From Anaeromicrobium sp. (lineage in GTDB: Bacteria; Bacillota; Clostridia; Peptostreptococcales; Thermotaleaceae): 42,680 nucleotides of DNA. Where the stretch lies: the NCBI RefSeq assembly GCF_025210435.1, contig NZ_JAOART010000084.1, positions 1-42,680 on the forward strand, read 5' to 3'. The number at the start of each line of letters is the position of its first letter. Position 1 is the first letter of the stretch. The notes below the pieces were generated by a model. It was not told the DNA's origin. It made no database searches and saw only the letters and a program-made list of their open reading frames with translations. Position numbers and translations under genes: made by a program. This document shows, piece by piece, positions 1-7,496 of the stretch.

Positions 1-8
1 AAAAAACT

Positions 9-128
9 CAGTCTCAAACTTTTTGCAAAATAACAACTTAGTCTCAAACTTTATAGAAATCAGTCTCAAACTTAATGAAAAATTATACTAAGAAATGTAG
101 GGTATAGATATACTCAGTCTCAAACTTT
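9..128. repeat. Four short direct repeats at the left edge (probable mobile-element end)
   Basis: A 13-14 bp unit, read on the plus strand as YAGTCTCAAACTTT, occurs at 9-22, 39-52, 61-73 and 115-128, all in the same orientation with uneven spacing (starts 30, 22 and 54 bases apart). The last copy lies just outside the broken end of an integrase gene, whose stop codon (TGA, 137-139) seems to be supplied by the repeat-bearing DNA, which would then begin TGAG on the minus strand at 139. Multiple short repeats inside a terminus are known for transposase-binding ends of IS21-, Tn7- and Tn552-like elements. Which family this is cannot be told because the element continues outside the window. Confidence 0.65.
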
Positions 129-136
129 ATGAAAAC

Positions 137-627
137 TCATAAAATCTTTTTCTTAGGAGTTTCCACATAGTCACACGGATTTTTTTCTATAATCTGCAAC
201 ATAACTGCATTTTTCAATGCCTTCCTAAGTATCCTATAAGTTTGTATCACTGTTTTAGGATTCAGTGGTTTTTTACCATTCATACGACCATTTTTAAGTA
301 ACTCACAATACATAGTTTGCACTTCTATAGGCCTTAAGTCCACTATTTTCATATGTCCAATCCTAGGGCATATATAATTGTCTATGTGTTGTCTATAGCC
401 TGTATATGTGGTTAATTTAAGGTTATTTAGACAATATGTTTCAAACCAATTATTTAAATATTGCTCAACTGTTATATCTGAACTATCTATTTTTAATATG
501 TTATTATCATATTTGTATTCTAATTCTCTCATATATTTAAGAGTCTCTTTTTTTAGATTGTCCTTGACAAAGGTACCATTTTATAAGTAAACTCTCTTTT
601 TCCATTGTCTATTATATACGTTCCATT
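137..627 (-). pseudogene. Tyrosine recombinase/integrase remnant (N-terminal half only, frameshifted)
   Basis: The longest open piece (137-532) encodes a core-binding (SAM-like) domain of Tn916/phage-type integrases: a V-E-Q-Y-L-x-x-W start, T-x-x-x-Y at the first helix, an I-G-H-M-K-I-V-D-L turn, and a helix ending N-P-C-D-Y-V-E. It stops right after E-T-P-K-K-K-I-L, where the catalytic domain with the R-H-R-Y residues should begin, so it cannot be active. Upstream, frame 627-562 encodes N-G-T-Y-I-I-D-N-G-K-R-E-F-T-Y-K and the main frame, open back to about 588, encodes G-T-F-V-K-D. Together these resemble the arm-binding N-terminal domain split by a frameshift near 580-590. No start codon is left. 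Both ends are lost, so this is a relic of an older integrated element. Confidence 0.8.
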
Positions 628-634
628 TTAACTA

Positions 635-1342
635 TCACATCATTCCCTTTTTATGTTTATTAACCCTCGAAGGACAGAACTCAGGATTTAAGACAAAAAA
701 CATTATCATTCCAATAGCCGCTATCCTCCAAAACACCCAAGCTGAAAAAGGCCAAACAGGAACATCCAAGTGGATTTTTTCAACTTTTCCATTTGATTTA
801 TCCTCGACACTTACAATATTTAGGGATGAAATATCATAGGTTTTACTACCAGTAGAAAATGTGTTTTCTGCCGTCATATGATACTCTGTCTCTAATTCTC
901 CACAACGATTATAACCAATCTCTTTTTCAGAATAAATTAATTCACCCTTGTCAAATATAAAATAGCTATCAGTACGCGCAGTGACTATATTAATTTTATC
1001 TTCTTTAATGCCAAAAGCAAACCAACCTCCCCCACCTGTAGGGAAACTAAATCCATATTGAAAATTACCAAGACTATCGTACACTTGGATACTTTCTGTT
1101 TCGCCTTCCCCAATATATATATTTCCTTCAGAGTCTACAGCAATTCCATTCTTATCATTGAGAGGATACTGCTTGTAATATTTATGACAACTAGAAACAC
1201 TCCCCATCTTACTACAAAATCCAACACCTCCAAATACTAACATACAAACTGCTACAAAGGTTAGAACTCTTTTTATAATTAATATAGAAACTGATACAAA
1301 GGCTAACACTCTTTTTATAATTGTATTATTTTTTAATTTCAT
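635..1342 (-). CDS. Membrane protein with NHL-like beta-propeller segment, function unknown
   Basis: This is a 235-residue protein with a long hydrophobic N-terminus (about residues 10-45), a soluble central part, and a second hydrophobic segment near residues 200-222 followed by a basic tail. Residues about 66-95 (N-G-I-A-V-D-S-E-G-N-I-Y-I, then Q-V-Y-D-S-L-G) match the pattern of NHL/beta-propeller blades, but there is room for only one or two blades. It has a good ribosome site (AAAAGGAGAGG) before an ATG. The N-terminal hydrophobic stretch carries an in-frame 14-residue duplication. It lies directly beside the integrase relic, so it may be cargo of that element or a host flank. Function is not recognised. 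Confidence 0.7.
   Translation of the reverse strand: MKLKNNTIIKRVLAFVSVSILIIKRVLTFVAVCMLVFGGVGFCSKMGSVSSCHKYYKQYPLNDKNGIAVDSEGNIYIGEGETESIQVYDSLGNFQYGFSFPTGGGGWFAFGIKEDKINIVTARTDSYFIFDKGELIYSEKEIGYNRCGELETEYHMTAENTFSTGSKTYDISSLNIVSVEDKSNGKVEKIHLDVPVWPFSAWVFWRIAAIGMIMFFVLNPEFCPSRVNKHKKGMM
1249..1332 (-). repeat. 42-bp in-frame tandem duplication in the N-terminal membrane segment
   Basis: Two adjacent 42-base copies (1249-1290 and 1291-1332) differ at a handful of positions. Each encodes I-I-K-R-V-L-x-F-V-x-V-x-x-L, so the duplication lengthens the hydrophobic N-terminus by 14 residues while keeping the frame. It looks like replication slippage or a recent duplication. Confidence 0.85.
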
Positions 1343-1513
1343 ATTCCTCTCCTTTTAAACCAATAATAGTTATATAGATATTGTTTTTTGCTTAAGTTTC
1401 AATACCTTAATCTTATAACTTCGAAACTCATCTCCCATATTGACATTGCTCATAAACTCATTTCACGAACCAGTTTCACTTTTATCCATATATGGTGGTG
1501 TTTGCGTACTCAT

Positions 1514-1885
1514 TTAGTAATATTTACCAATCCGCAAACCTATATATTTTGTGACCGTAGAACCAGAATACTCATATCCTGAGTGCACTACCTTTATCTT
1601 TTTTGCCCCCTCGATAACACCACTTATCTCATATTGAATATGAGGATCACCTAAATATAATATTTGAAATTCAGCACCATCATTTTCCTCAAATATATTG
1701 AATTCTAGTGTATAGGATGTACTAAATTCATTAACTTGCTTAACTTCAGCTCCAACAACATCTCTTGTTTGTCGAATTAATGAAAAATCCAATATTTCTG
1801 ATTTCGACTTGTTAATTGTAATTACCAGCTTTTGAAGAACATCCTCCTTCTTAATTGATTCTCTGCCTATATTTCCAATAGCAAT
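1514..1885 (-). CDS. Orphan reading frame in frame behind the SUKH-LRR gene, start unclear
   Basis: The frame is open from the TAA stop of the preceding gene (1886-1888) to 1514, 124 codons in the same frame. The only standard start I see is a TTG at 1792, giving 92 residues, with no ribosome site near it. A strong AAGGAGG at about 1840-1846 precedes an out-of-frame ATG that stops after six codons. The translated part is strand-rich (for example S-Y-T-L-E-F-N-I-F-E, Y-L-G-D-P-H-I-Q-Y-E-I-S-G-V) and ends Y-I-G-L-R-I-G-K-Y-Y. I do not recognise a family. It may be a 5'-damaged gene, the C-terminal part of a gene split from its neighbour by one stop, or a translationally coupled small protein. 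Confidence 0.45.
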   Translation of the reverse strand: MAIGNIGRESIKKEDVLQKLVITINKSKSEILDFSLIRQTRDVVGAEVKQVNEFSTSYTLEFNIFEENDGAEFQILYLGDPHIQYEISGVIEGAKKIKVVHSGYEYSGSTVTKYIGLRIGKYY

Positions 1886-3361
1886 TTAACATTTCCATGT
1901 TTGTTGCCAACCATATGATTGAAGTTTACAATTCTTTTCAACTTCTGATACTATAGATTCTGCACTTTCTTCTGATTTTGCATTAAAGATAGTTATACTA
2001 GTTATGTTTGAACCACTAATGCAGTGTAAATTTTTAAGGTTTGTTGCATCAATTCCAATGCTTTTTAGATTTATACAATGTTTTAAAATTTTCATATCTC
2101 CAATTGGATAAATCAGTTCTTTTAATCTCTGCATATTTTCAACAACTCCTATACTAGATTCATCCTCTGCCTTTCTATCTGTCTCAAATACTGTTAGTTT
2201 TTCTAAGCCTTGTAAAAATTCTAAATTAGGTATACTTACTTTTCTTAGTTCCAAATTTGTTAATTTCTTAAGAGTTGAAATGTAGGATAAATCACCAACT
2301 TCCATATCTTCCAAACTCAATTTTGTTAAATTTTTCAAATTTCCTATAGAATCCCTATTAAGTTTAGTTATTTTATATAGCCTTAGATACTTTAAAGTTT
2401 TTATATTTTTTAAGATACTTATATCACTTAATCTAAGTTTTACAAAGGTTAATTCTTTTAACTTCCCTTGATTAACTATATATTTTAAATCAGAATCTTT
2501 AAAAGATTTACTACCAATTACAAGCTTTGTCAGAGAGGATATTTCTTTAATGGGTTCAAAGCTACTTATATAATCAGCATGAATAATCAATTCCTTCAGA
2601 TTAATCATATGCTTTAAAATATCTAATGATATTGCCCCAAATTTTTTAGCCATATCCCCCTTTATGAATATGATTCTGTTTTTTGCTAATGCTTCAGTAG
2701 TAATACTTCCATTAACAATTTCATCTTTAAAATATTCTGCCCAAAATCCATTGACCAAAAAGGAATCTTTCTCTATTGCTGTACCTGTTAAAGTCATCAC
2801 ATCATCCAAAAGATGCCGCTGCTTCCAATCTATTACCTTCTCATTGTCATCTTGCCAAATATTCAAATCTCCACTTTCAAAACTTTTCACAATAAATTCA
2901 AATAACATTTGAATATTCTCTGAAATAACATAAGAAATTGATGAATTATGATCTATCGTTATAATTTGTCCATATTTCCCTTTTATTCCTGGATCTAAAT
3001 CCATTACCAAAAACGAGCCTCCACCATCTTCTGCAAAAGGTATCCACCCTTTTTTAAAATTTCCATCCTTAATCAATCCATCTTTATCGGATATAATATC
3101 ATAGGCCGATTCTTGAAGTGATCTCCATTCGCTTATAACTGTCTCTATGTTCATCCACCTAAAGCCTGCCATTAGTCCAAAAATCAAATTTCCTTCACCG
3201 TTATATTTTAAATAAAGGTTTCTAAAATCTTTAGGTATCTTTTTACCACTAAGACTTTCTAATTCACTTATTTTTATATCATCAGTAGGTTCATTGAGTA
3301 ACTCTTCAATGTTAGGAATGTATGCTCTTATTTCTTTTATATTTTTATTTAATATTTCCAT
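1886..3361 (-). CDS. SUKH (SMI1/KNR4)-domain protein with C-terminal leucine-rich repeats
   Basis: Residues about 1-155 match the SMI1/KNR4 (SUKH) fold: I-S-E-L-E-S-L-S-G-K-K-I-P-K-D-F-R-N-L-Y near residue 35, then a Y-N-G-E-G turn and G-W-I-P-F-A-E-D-G-G-G near 105-115, which is the family signature. Residues about 240-470 form irregular leucine-rich repeats of roughly 20-24 residues (L-K-x-L-x-L-x-K-I-x-x-L). SUKH domains are best known as immunity proteins for contact-dependent and polymorphic toxins; LRRs are binding scaffolds. There is no signal peptide, so the product should be cytosolic. A GAAGGAG ribosome site precedes the ATG. No toxin gene is visible nearby, so an immunity role is inference. 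Confidence 0.8.
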   Translation of the reverse strand: MEILNKNIKEIRAYIPNIEELLNEPTDDIKISELESLSGKKIPKDFRNLYLKYNGEGNLIFGLMAGFRWMNIETVISEWRSLQESAYDIISDKDGLIKDGNFKKGWIPFAEDGGGSFLVMDLDPGIKGKYGQIITIDHNSSISYVISENIQMLFEFIVKSFESGDLNIWQDDNEKVIDWKQRHLLDDVMTLTGTAIEKDSFLVNGFWAEYFKDEIVNGSITTEALAKNRIIFIKGDMAKKFGAISLDILKHMINLKELIIHADYISSFEPIKEISSLTKLVIGSKSFKDSDLKYIVNQGKLKELTFVKLRLSDISILKNIKTLKYLRLYKITKLNRDSIGNLKNLTKLSLEDMEVGDLSYISTLKKLTNLELRKVSIPNLEFLQGLEKLTVFETDRKAEDESSIGVVENMQRLKELIYPIGDMKILKHCINLKSIGIDATNLKNLHCISGSNITSITIFNAKSEESAESIVSEVEKNCKLQSYGWQQTWKC

Positions 3362-3499
3362 ATATTTTCTCCTTCATTTTCTATAATATATTTTCAAATT
3401 CTATTAAATGAGTATATATCTCTTTATCTTCCATTTTTCAGCTTGAAATTTTTTTCATTAGATTTATTCCCATTATATGGTTATAACTTATAGGAAAAT

Positions 3500-3537
3500 A
3501 AAAATAGGAGATAGCCTTATGGCCATTTCCTATTTCT
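3500..3537 (-). terminator. Rho-independent terminator after the Sel1-repeat gene
   Basis: Read on the minus strand, AAATAGGAAATGGCC pairs imperfectly with GGCTATCTCCTATTT around a short ATAA loop and is followed by a T-rich run. It lies 58 bases past the stop codon of the Sel1-repeat gene. Confidence 0.65.
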
Positions 3538-3594
3538 TATTTATAAAACTCATATGGAAATTATGTAAATAACCTGGGCTTTTTGTAATCCATA

Positions 3595-4212
3595 TTATTC
3601 TTCCCCGTAGCCCTTTTCATACAATATATTCAGTTTATCCTTAGCATCTACAAGACTTTGGTCTGCTGACTTTTCATACCATTCTAATGCCTTTTGATAA
3701 TTTTGCTCTACTCCATTACCCTCGTAGTACATATCCCCAAGATTGTTTTGAGCAAGTATATCTCCTTGGTCTGCTGCCCTTTTATACCATTTTAATGCCT
3801 TTTCATAACTTTGCTCTACTCCATTACCCTCATAATACATATCTCCAAGATTATTTTGAGCACATGGATCCCCTTTGTCTGCTAATTTCACATACCACCC
3901 TAATGCCTCTTCATAATTTTGTTCTACTCCATGGCCTTTTGCATACATATAACCAAGATTATACTGTGCTGTTTCATTTCCCTGTTCTGCTGATTTCTTA
4001 TACCATTTTACTGCTTCTTCGTAACTTTGTTGTACTCCGTTGCCCGTTGCATACATATACCCTATATTACATTGTGCTGCCGCATCACCTTGCTCTGCTA
4101 ACTTCTTATGTAATTTTACCTCTACACTATTTTCATAGTCCATTGCATTACTTATTATTGGTGACATAACCATACTCATAAAAACTAATACTACTGATAA
4201 AATTTTTTTCAA
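3595..4212 (-). CDS. Exported Sel1-repeat (tetratricopeptide-like) protein
   Basis: The 205-residue product has a signal peptide (M-K-K, hydrophobic core to about residue 20, S-N-A cleavage site) and four full 36-residue Sel1-like repeats at about 39-74, 75-110, 111-146 and 147-182, plus a partial fifth. Each has the pattern A-x-x-G-D-x-x-A-Q-x-N-L-G-x-M-Y-x-x-G-x-G-V-x-Q-x-Y-x-x-A-x-x-W-Y. Sel1 repeats form alpha-solenoids that bind proteins, so this is likely a periplasm-side or surface adaptor. Translation appears to start at TTG (4210-4212) behind a GGGG ribosome site. Repeats three and four are almost identical in DNA, pointing to recent duplication. The binding partner is unknown. Confidence 0.85.
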   Translation of the reverse strand: MKKILSVVLVFMSMVMSPIISNAMDYENSVEVKLHKKLAEQGDAAAQCNIGYMYATGNGVQQSYEEAVKWYKKSAEQGNETAQYNLGYMYAKGHGVEQNYEEALGWYVKLADKGDPCAQNNLGDMYYEGNGVEQSYEKALKWYKRAADQGDILAQNNLGDMYYEGNGVEQNYQKALEWYEKSADQSLVDAKDKLNILYEKGYGEE

Positions 4213-4355
4213 ATTTATTCCCCACTTTCTAACCCATTGTTTTTTAATTTTCCTTATATTAACAGTCTATATGAATAATAGATATATTTCAAGATGTAGC
4301 AATCCTTGGATTTTTATCCAAAGACTTTGTTATCTTAAATACTAAAGACAACCCA

Positions 4356-4949
4356 CTAACACCTTACGACTGGTTCTGCTCCATGCAACCATGCACTAAA
4401 TATTACATATTCATTTGCCCCCCTATGAACCCATAAGGTCTCCTCTTGAGAACTAGCTGGTTCAGCTTTAGTAACATAATTATATAGGCCTAAATATTCT
4501 TGCCCCCCATAGAAATTTCTACTAACATTACTTTGTCTAACTGGTAAAATAGCAACTTTTCCTTTTAAGCCATCAAAGTACCCTAACTCCCAGGGCATCC
4601 ATTTAGAATTTTCCCTATCACTAAAAGTAGCATAAATTAAGGATTTACACGACTTCATTCTTTCTCTCAATATATGTGCCCTTTCCTCATTTATTCCAGT
4701 TCTATCTAATTTTGTACTATCAGTCCAGTGGACATATACTGAAAATCCCATCTTTTCAATTGTTTCTTTCAAGTTCAATATTTGCACTGCATCTGAAGAA
4801 TTATGAGAAAGGAAAATATCATATTTAGTTTCAGCAGAAAAATTCATCTCTAATTTCCTCAATCTTCCCTGTGCTTTTTTCTCCACAATGGCACGTTCAT
4901 ATCTATTTTTATAAATTCCTCGTAAATCAGACTCTTTAAATAATGCCAT
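4356..4949 (-). CDS. Stand-alone TIR-domain protein
   Basis: Residues 43-140 form a TIR domain: Y-D-I-F-L-S-H-N-S-S-D at 43-53 (box 1), G-F-S-V-Y-V-H-W near 68-75, a C-K-S-L-I-Y-A-T-F-S strand, then S-K-W-M-P-W-E-L-G-Y-F-D-G at 115-127. The latter holds the W-x-x-x-E pattern with E121 in the position of the NADase glutamate. Bacterial TIR proteins cleave NAD or make cyclic ADP-ribose signals, as in Thoeris ThsB, or act in other anti-phage systems. The first 40 residues are basic and helical; the tail (140-197) is unassigned. It has its own ribosome site (GGGGGG) and an extended -10 promoter. No ThsA, SIR2, SLOG or STING-like partner is visible nearby, so an immune role is inferred only from the domain. 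Confidence 0.85.
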   Translation of the reverse strand: MALFKESDLRGIYKNRYERAIVEKKAQGRLRKLEMNFSAETKYDIFLSHNSSDAVQILNLKETIEKMGFSVYVHWTDSTKLDRTGINEERAHILRERMKSCKSLIYATFSDRENSKWMPWELGYFDGLKGKVAILPVRQSNVSRNFYGGQEYLGLYNYVTKAEPASSQEETLWVHRGANEYVIFSAWLHGAEPVVRC

Positions 4950-4982
4950 TTTATCCCCCCTATTTCAAATGAACTAATGCTA

Positions 4983-4988
4983 ATTATA
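4983..4988 (-). promoter_or_regulatory. Extended -10 promoter of the TIR gene
   Basis: On the minus strand a perfect TATAAT is preceded by TGG, forming an extended TGnTATAAT -10 element. The -35 position is weak. It lies about 35 bases upstream of the TIR start codon, giving a short leader. Confidence 0.6.
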
Positions 4989-5035
4989 CCATAATATGTA
5001 AAATTCTACATGCTTTCCTACCTTTAATAGACCCA

Positions 5036-5064
5036 AAAAGCTAGGATTTAGCACCCTAGCTTTT
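5036..5064 (-). terminator. Terminator after the 444-residue gene
   Basis: AAAAGCTAGG and CCTAGCTTTT form a 10-bp stem with a 9-base loop. On the minus strand it is followed by a T run. It sits 25 bases past the stop codon at 5089, closing that transcript before the TIR gene. Confidence 0.75.
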
Positions 5065-5088
5065 AATATTTCTATGAAACTACTTTAC

Positions 5089-6423
5089 CTATCTAAAAAA
5101 TATACCCTTTCTCTTCCTTGGATTTCTTTGATTTCTTGGATTAGAAGCTTGGGATTCCATTTCTTTTAATTTTCTTCTTAGTCCCTCTACTTCCTGCTTT
5201 AATAATAAAATCTCCTTTTCATATCCTTCATGTTCATCTTCTATAATCTTTACATTATTATCATTTACTATTAAAAAGGATTTAGTACCGTCATCCTCTT
5301 CCCTATCCTCTTTATCATCTATAATTGCATCTTTTTTTTTTACATTTACCTTAAAGGCATCCTCTACCTTAGAAAATCCTAAAAAAGAAAAGTATGGATA
5401 ATCCTTACCAAAGGCATGATTAAGAGTATACTTATCTCCCCTGTTAGTCTTATATTCATATCTGTAAAACCTATCCTCATGGGTTTCTTTCCACTCATAG
5501 GGACCTTCCCAAGTTAGTCCCTTATCCTTAGAGTAGGAGCTAACTACCTTATCAAACTCTGTCCATACATTCCAAAGCTTTCCTTCTTCTAATATTAAAG
5601 TAGGATGCATAGCCGTTCCTATATTAGATACTAATTCTTCTGCTTCTTTTTTAAAAGTATCTAGTTTGTATTTTTCAAATTTAATTATCAAATTATCATC
5701 CACATATTTTGAATAAGTAACATATAGACTCTCCTCATCTACTAAAGTATCTAAACATAATTTAGCACTTTTATCATTTGTGATTTTCCTTCTATCACTC
5801 CATTTTTCTTCTTCAAAATCAAACTCTTGTACAAATACTTCTTCGTATTCTCCATCTATATCATAGAAAAATAACATTAGTTTTTCATCCCTTTTTATAA
5901 TATTAAAAGGATTAAGTATATTTTGTCTAGTTATCTCACCTATTTTAACACTTTTCCAATCTTCATCATAATAATGGTGGTATATACCATACTTATGATC
6001 CTTCTTGTTTTCAAAGGTACAATAGATTATATTTAGGTGATTTTCATGAATTAATAAATTCAAATTAAATAGGTCAAGTCCATCTACATTTCCCAAACTA
6101 TCCTTTGACCAAGTACCCTTAATACATTTCCCTAATATTATTTCCTTATTTCTTTTTTGGTATATGGCATATAATCTATCCTCTTCATCTATGTTTCCAT
6201 CAAACTCCAATAATACATTTTCATCTAATATTATATTTTCATGCTCCTTATCCTTTGAAAATTTACTGTAGCACATGTTTGCCTTATCCCAATAAATATT
6301 GTGAACATTACCTTTTTTGTCTGTTAAGAGTATGTTTCTCTCATTTACAAAGGACATAACTTCACCATCCTTAATATATATTCCTTTTATTATAATATTA
6401 AAATTTTTTAAAATATATGACAT
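5089..6423 (-). CDS. Beta-strand-rich (propeller-like) protein with C-terminal coiled coil, unknown
   Basis: This 444-residue protein is made of repeated short strands with motifs typical of BNR/sialidase-like propellers (for example N-L-N-L-L-I-H-E-N-H-L-N-I-I-Y; L-Y-V-T-Y-S-K-Y; L-W-N-V-W-T-E; and an S-Y-S-K-D-K-G-L-T-W Asp-box-like S-x-D-x-G-x-T-W near residue 300). Residues about 405-430 form a heptad-rich coiled coil (L-L-L-K-Q-E-V-E-G-L-R-R-K-L-K-E-M) and the last 15 residues are Arg/Asn-rich and basic. No signal peptide is seen. It is transcribed divergently from the Cys-rich gene at 6516, 92 bases away. I cannot assign a function; a structural or surface/spore role is only a guess. 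Confidence 0.7.
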   Translation of the reverse strand: MSYILKNFNIIIKGIYIKDGEVMSFVNERNILLTDKKGNVHNIYWDKANMCYSKFSKDKEHENIILDENVLLEFDGNIDEEDRLYAIYQKRNKEIILGKCIKGTWSKDSLGNVDGLDLFNLNLLIHENHLNIIYCTFENKKDHKYGIYHHYYDEDWKSVKIGEITRQNILNPFNIIKRDEKLMLFFYDIDGEYEEVFVQEFDFEEEKWSDRRKITNDKSAKLCLDTLVDEESLYVTYSKYVDDNLIIKFEKYKLDTFKKEAEELVSNIGTAMHPTLILEEGKLWNVWTEFDKVVSSYSKDKGLTWEGPYEWKETHEDRFYRYEYKTNRGDKYTLNHAFGKDYPYFSFLGFSKVEDAFKVNVKKKDAIIDDKEDREEDDGTKSFLIVNDNNVKIIEDEHEGYEKEILLLKQEVEGLRRKLKEMESQASNPRNQRNPRKRKGIFFR

Positions 6424-6515
6424 TAAATCGCCCTATGTGTAACACAAATTTCTATTCAGAATATAATAATATTGACAACAAGATTTATGAATATTAAGAA
6501 AGGGGGTAACAATAT

Positions 6516-7457
6516 ATGACTAAATCAGCACCATTAACTCTTGCACTTTCAGATAAATGTTGTGAGGGGCATACTGGATGCGAGTTTGATGGAACATTAA
6601 AGAGAGTTTGTGCTGAGTCTGTATATCTTCAAAAAGTATATGATGCAACTCTATTTAATCTACAAGGACTTAAAAATGCAGCTGGTCACCACTTTAAACC
6701 TTATTTAGGTGATGATGTTAGAATCATTAGAGTATTAGACATAAGATGTAAAAAGGTATTTAATCCTCATGACATAAATGATCCTGATAACTTAAATGTA
6801 GATCTTAACACTACAGTCTCAGGCGCTTCCTTTGTTGAAAATGAACATGGTCCTATTAGGGTAGTAGGTCCTGATGGCAGAAGATCTGAGTTTATTCTTT
6901 ATACAGACACTAGTGAATGTGACGACGAATATAAAGGCACTCCAATTTTCGGTACTCAAGTTATAAATATTACTGGTAAGGTATTAGTAGAAATAGACGT
7001 GGTATATTCTGATGATTGTGACTGTGAATGTACTGCCACACTAAGGGGAGAAGTTCCAATAGGAACTGAATGCGATCCTCTTGTTCTAACTAATTTCTTC
7101 GAATTATGTATGCCATCAGTATTTAACTCAGCATTTTTACCAAGATTTACAGAGTTTTGTAATGTAGGGTGTGAAGCTAGATTAGCTACTAACAGCATTA
7201 CTAGAGACATAGTAATAGACCCATGTACAGGATGCATTAAAGTTAACCTAATAATCGCAATCTGTGTTACATGTGAAAAGAAAATAATTGTACCAGTTCA
7301 ACTTTGTGTATTATCAACTGGTTTCCCATGCTTAAAACCTAACAGAGACCCAATTTGTTCTTCATTCCCACAACTTTTCCCAGACAATATAAATAGACAT
7401 TGTAAACCATGTAAACCTTGTGCTTCAGATCAATCCCTTGAGGAAGAACCTATCTAA
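6516..7457 (+). CDS. Cysteine-rich protein, possible spore-surface component
   Basis: The 313-residue product has 23 cysteines, many paired as C-x-C-x-C (D-C-D-C-E-C near 168), C-x-x-C (C-T-G-C near 236; C-V-T-C near 249) and a final C-K-P-C-K-P-C. There is no signal peptide or membrane segment. The centre is strand-rich and hydrophobic (I-N-I-T-G-K-V-L-V-E-I-D-V-V). Cytosolic proteins this rich in Cys in spore-formers are often coat or exosporium proteins that cross-link or bind metal, but I see no named domain. A strong AAAGGGGG ribosome site lies before the ATG and a strong terminator follows at once. It is one of only three plus-strand genes in the window. Confidence 0.75.
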   Translation: MTKSAPLTLALSDKCCEGHTGCEFDGTLKRVCAESVYLQKVYDATLFNLQGLKNAAGHHFKPYLGDDVRIIRVLDIRCKKVFNPHDINDPDNLNVDLNTTVSGASFVENEHGPIRVVGPDGRRSEFILYTDTSECDDEYKGTPIFGTQVINITGKVLVEIDVVYSDDCDCECTATLRGEVPIGTECDPLVLTNFFELCMPSVFNSAFLPRFTEFCNVGCEARLATNSITRDIVIDPCTGCIKVNLIIAICVTCEKKIIVPVQLCVLSTGFPCLKPNRDPICSSFPQLFPDNINRHCKPCKPCASDQSLEEEPI

Positions 7458-7460
7458 CAA

Positions 7461-7496
7461 AAAAACCTTCTTTAGAAAAACTAAAGAAGGTTTTTT
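7461..7496 (+). terminator. Bidirectional terminator between convergent genes
   Basis: AAAAACCTTCTTTAG and CTAAAGAAGGTTTTT pair around a short A loop, with A and T tracts on both sides, so it can stop transcription from either direction. The right arm holds the stop codon (7481-7483) and last codons of the leftward LacI-type gene. Confidence 0.9.

Noticed and set aside
9-128. CRISPR array at the left edge
   Set aside because: Repeats are only 13-14 bases and the spacing is irregular (22, 30, 54), with no cas gene; it does not fit CRISPR.
3687-4169. 160-codon plus-strand frame opposite the Sel1 gene
   Set aside because: It is the shadow of the repeated Sel1 codons; it has no ribosome site and the sense strand has a signal peptide and clear repeats.
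4290-4340. Terminator between the TIR and Sel1 genes
   Set aside because: CTTTGGAT/ATCCAAAG-like hairpin exists near 4306-4325 but no T run follows on the minus strand.
4356-4949. Complete Thoeris system
   Set aside because: Only a TIR protein is present; no ThsA (SIR2/macro-SLOG) gene is seen within the window on either side.
6956-7237. 93-codon minus-strand frame inside the Cys-rich gene
   Set aside because: It has no ribosome site and overlaps fully with a gene that has one and a terminator.
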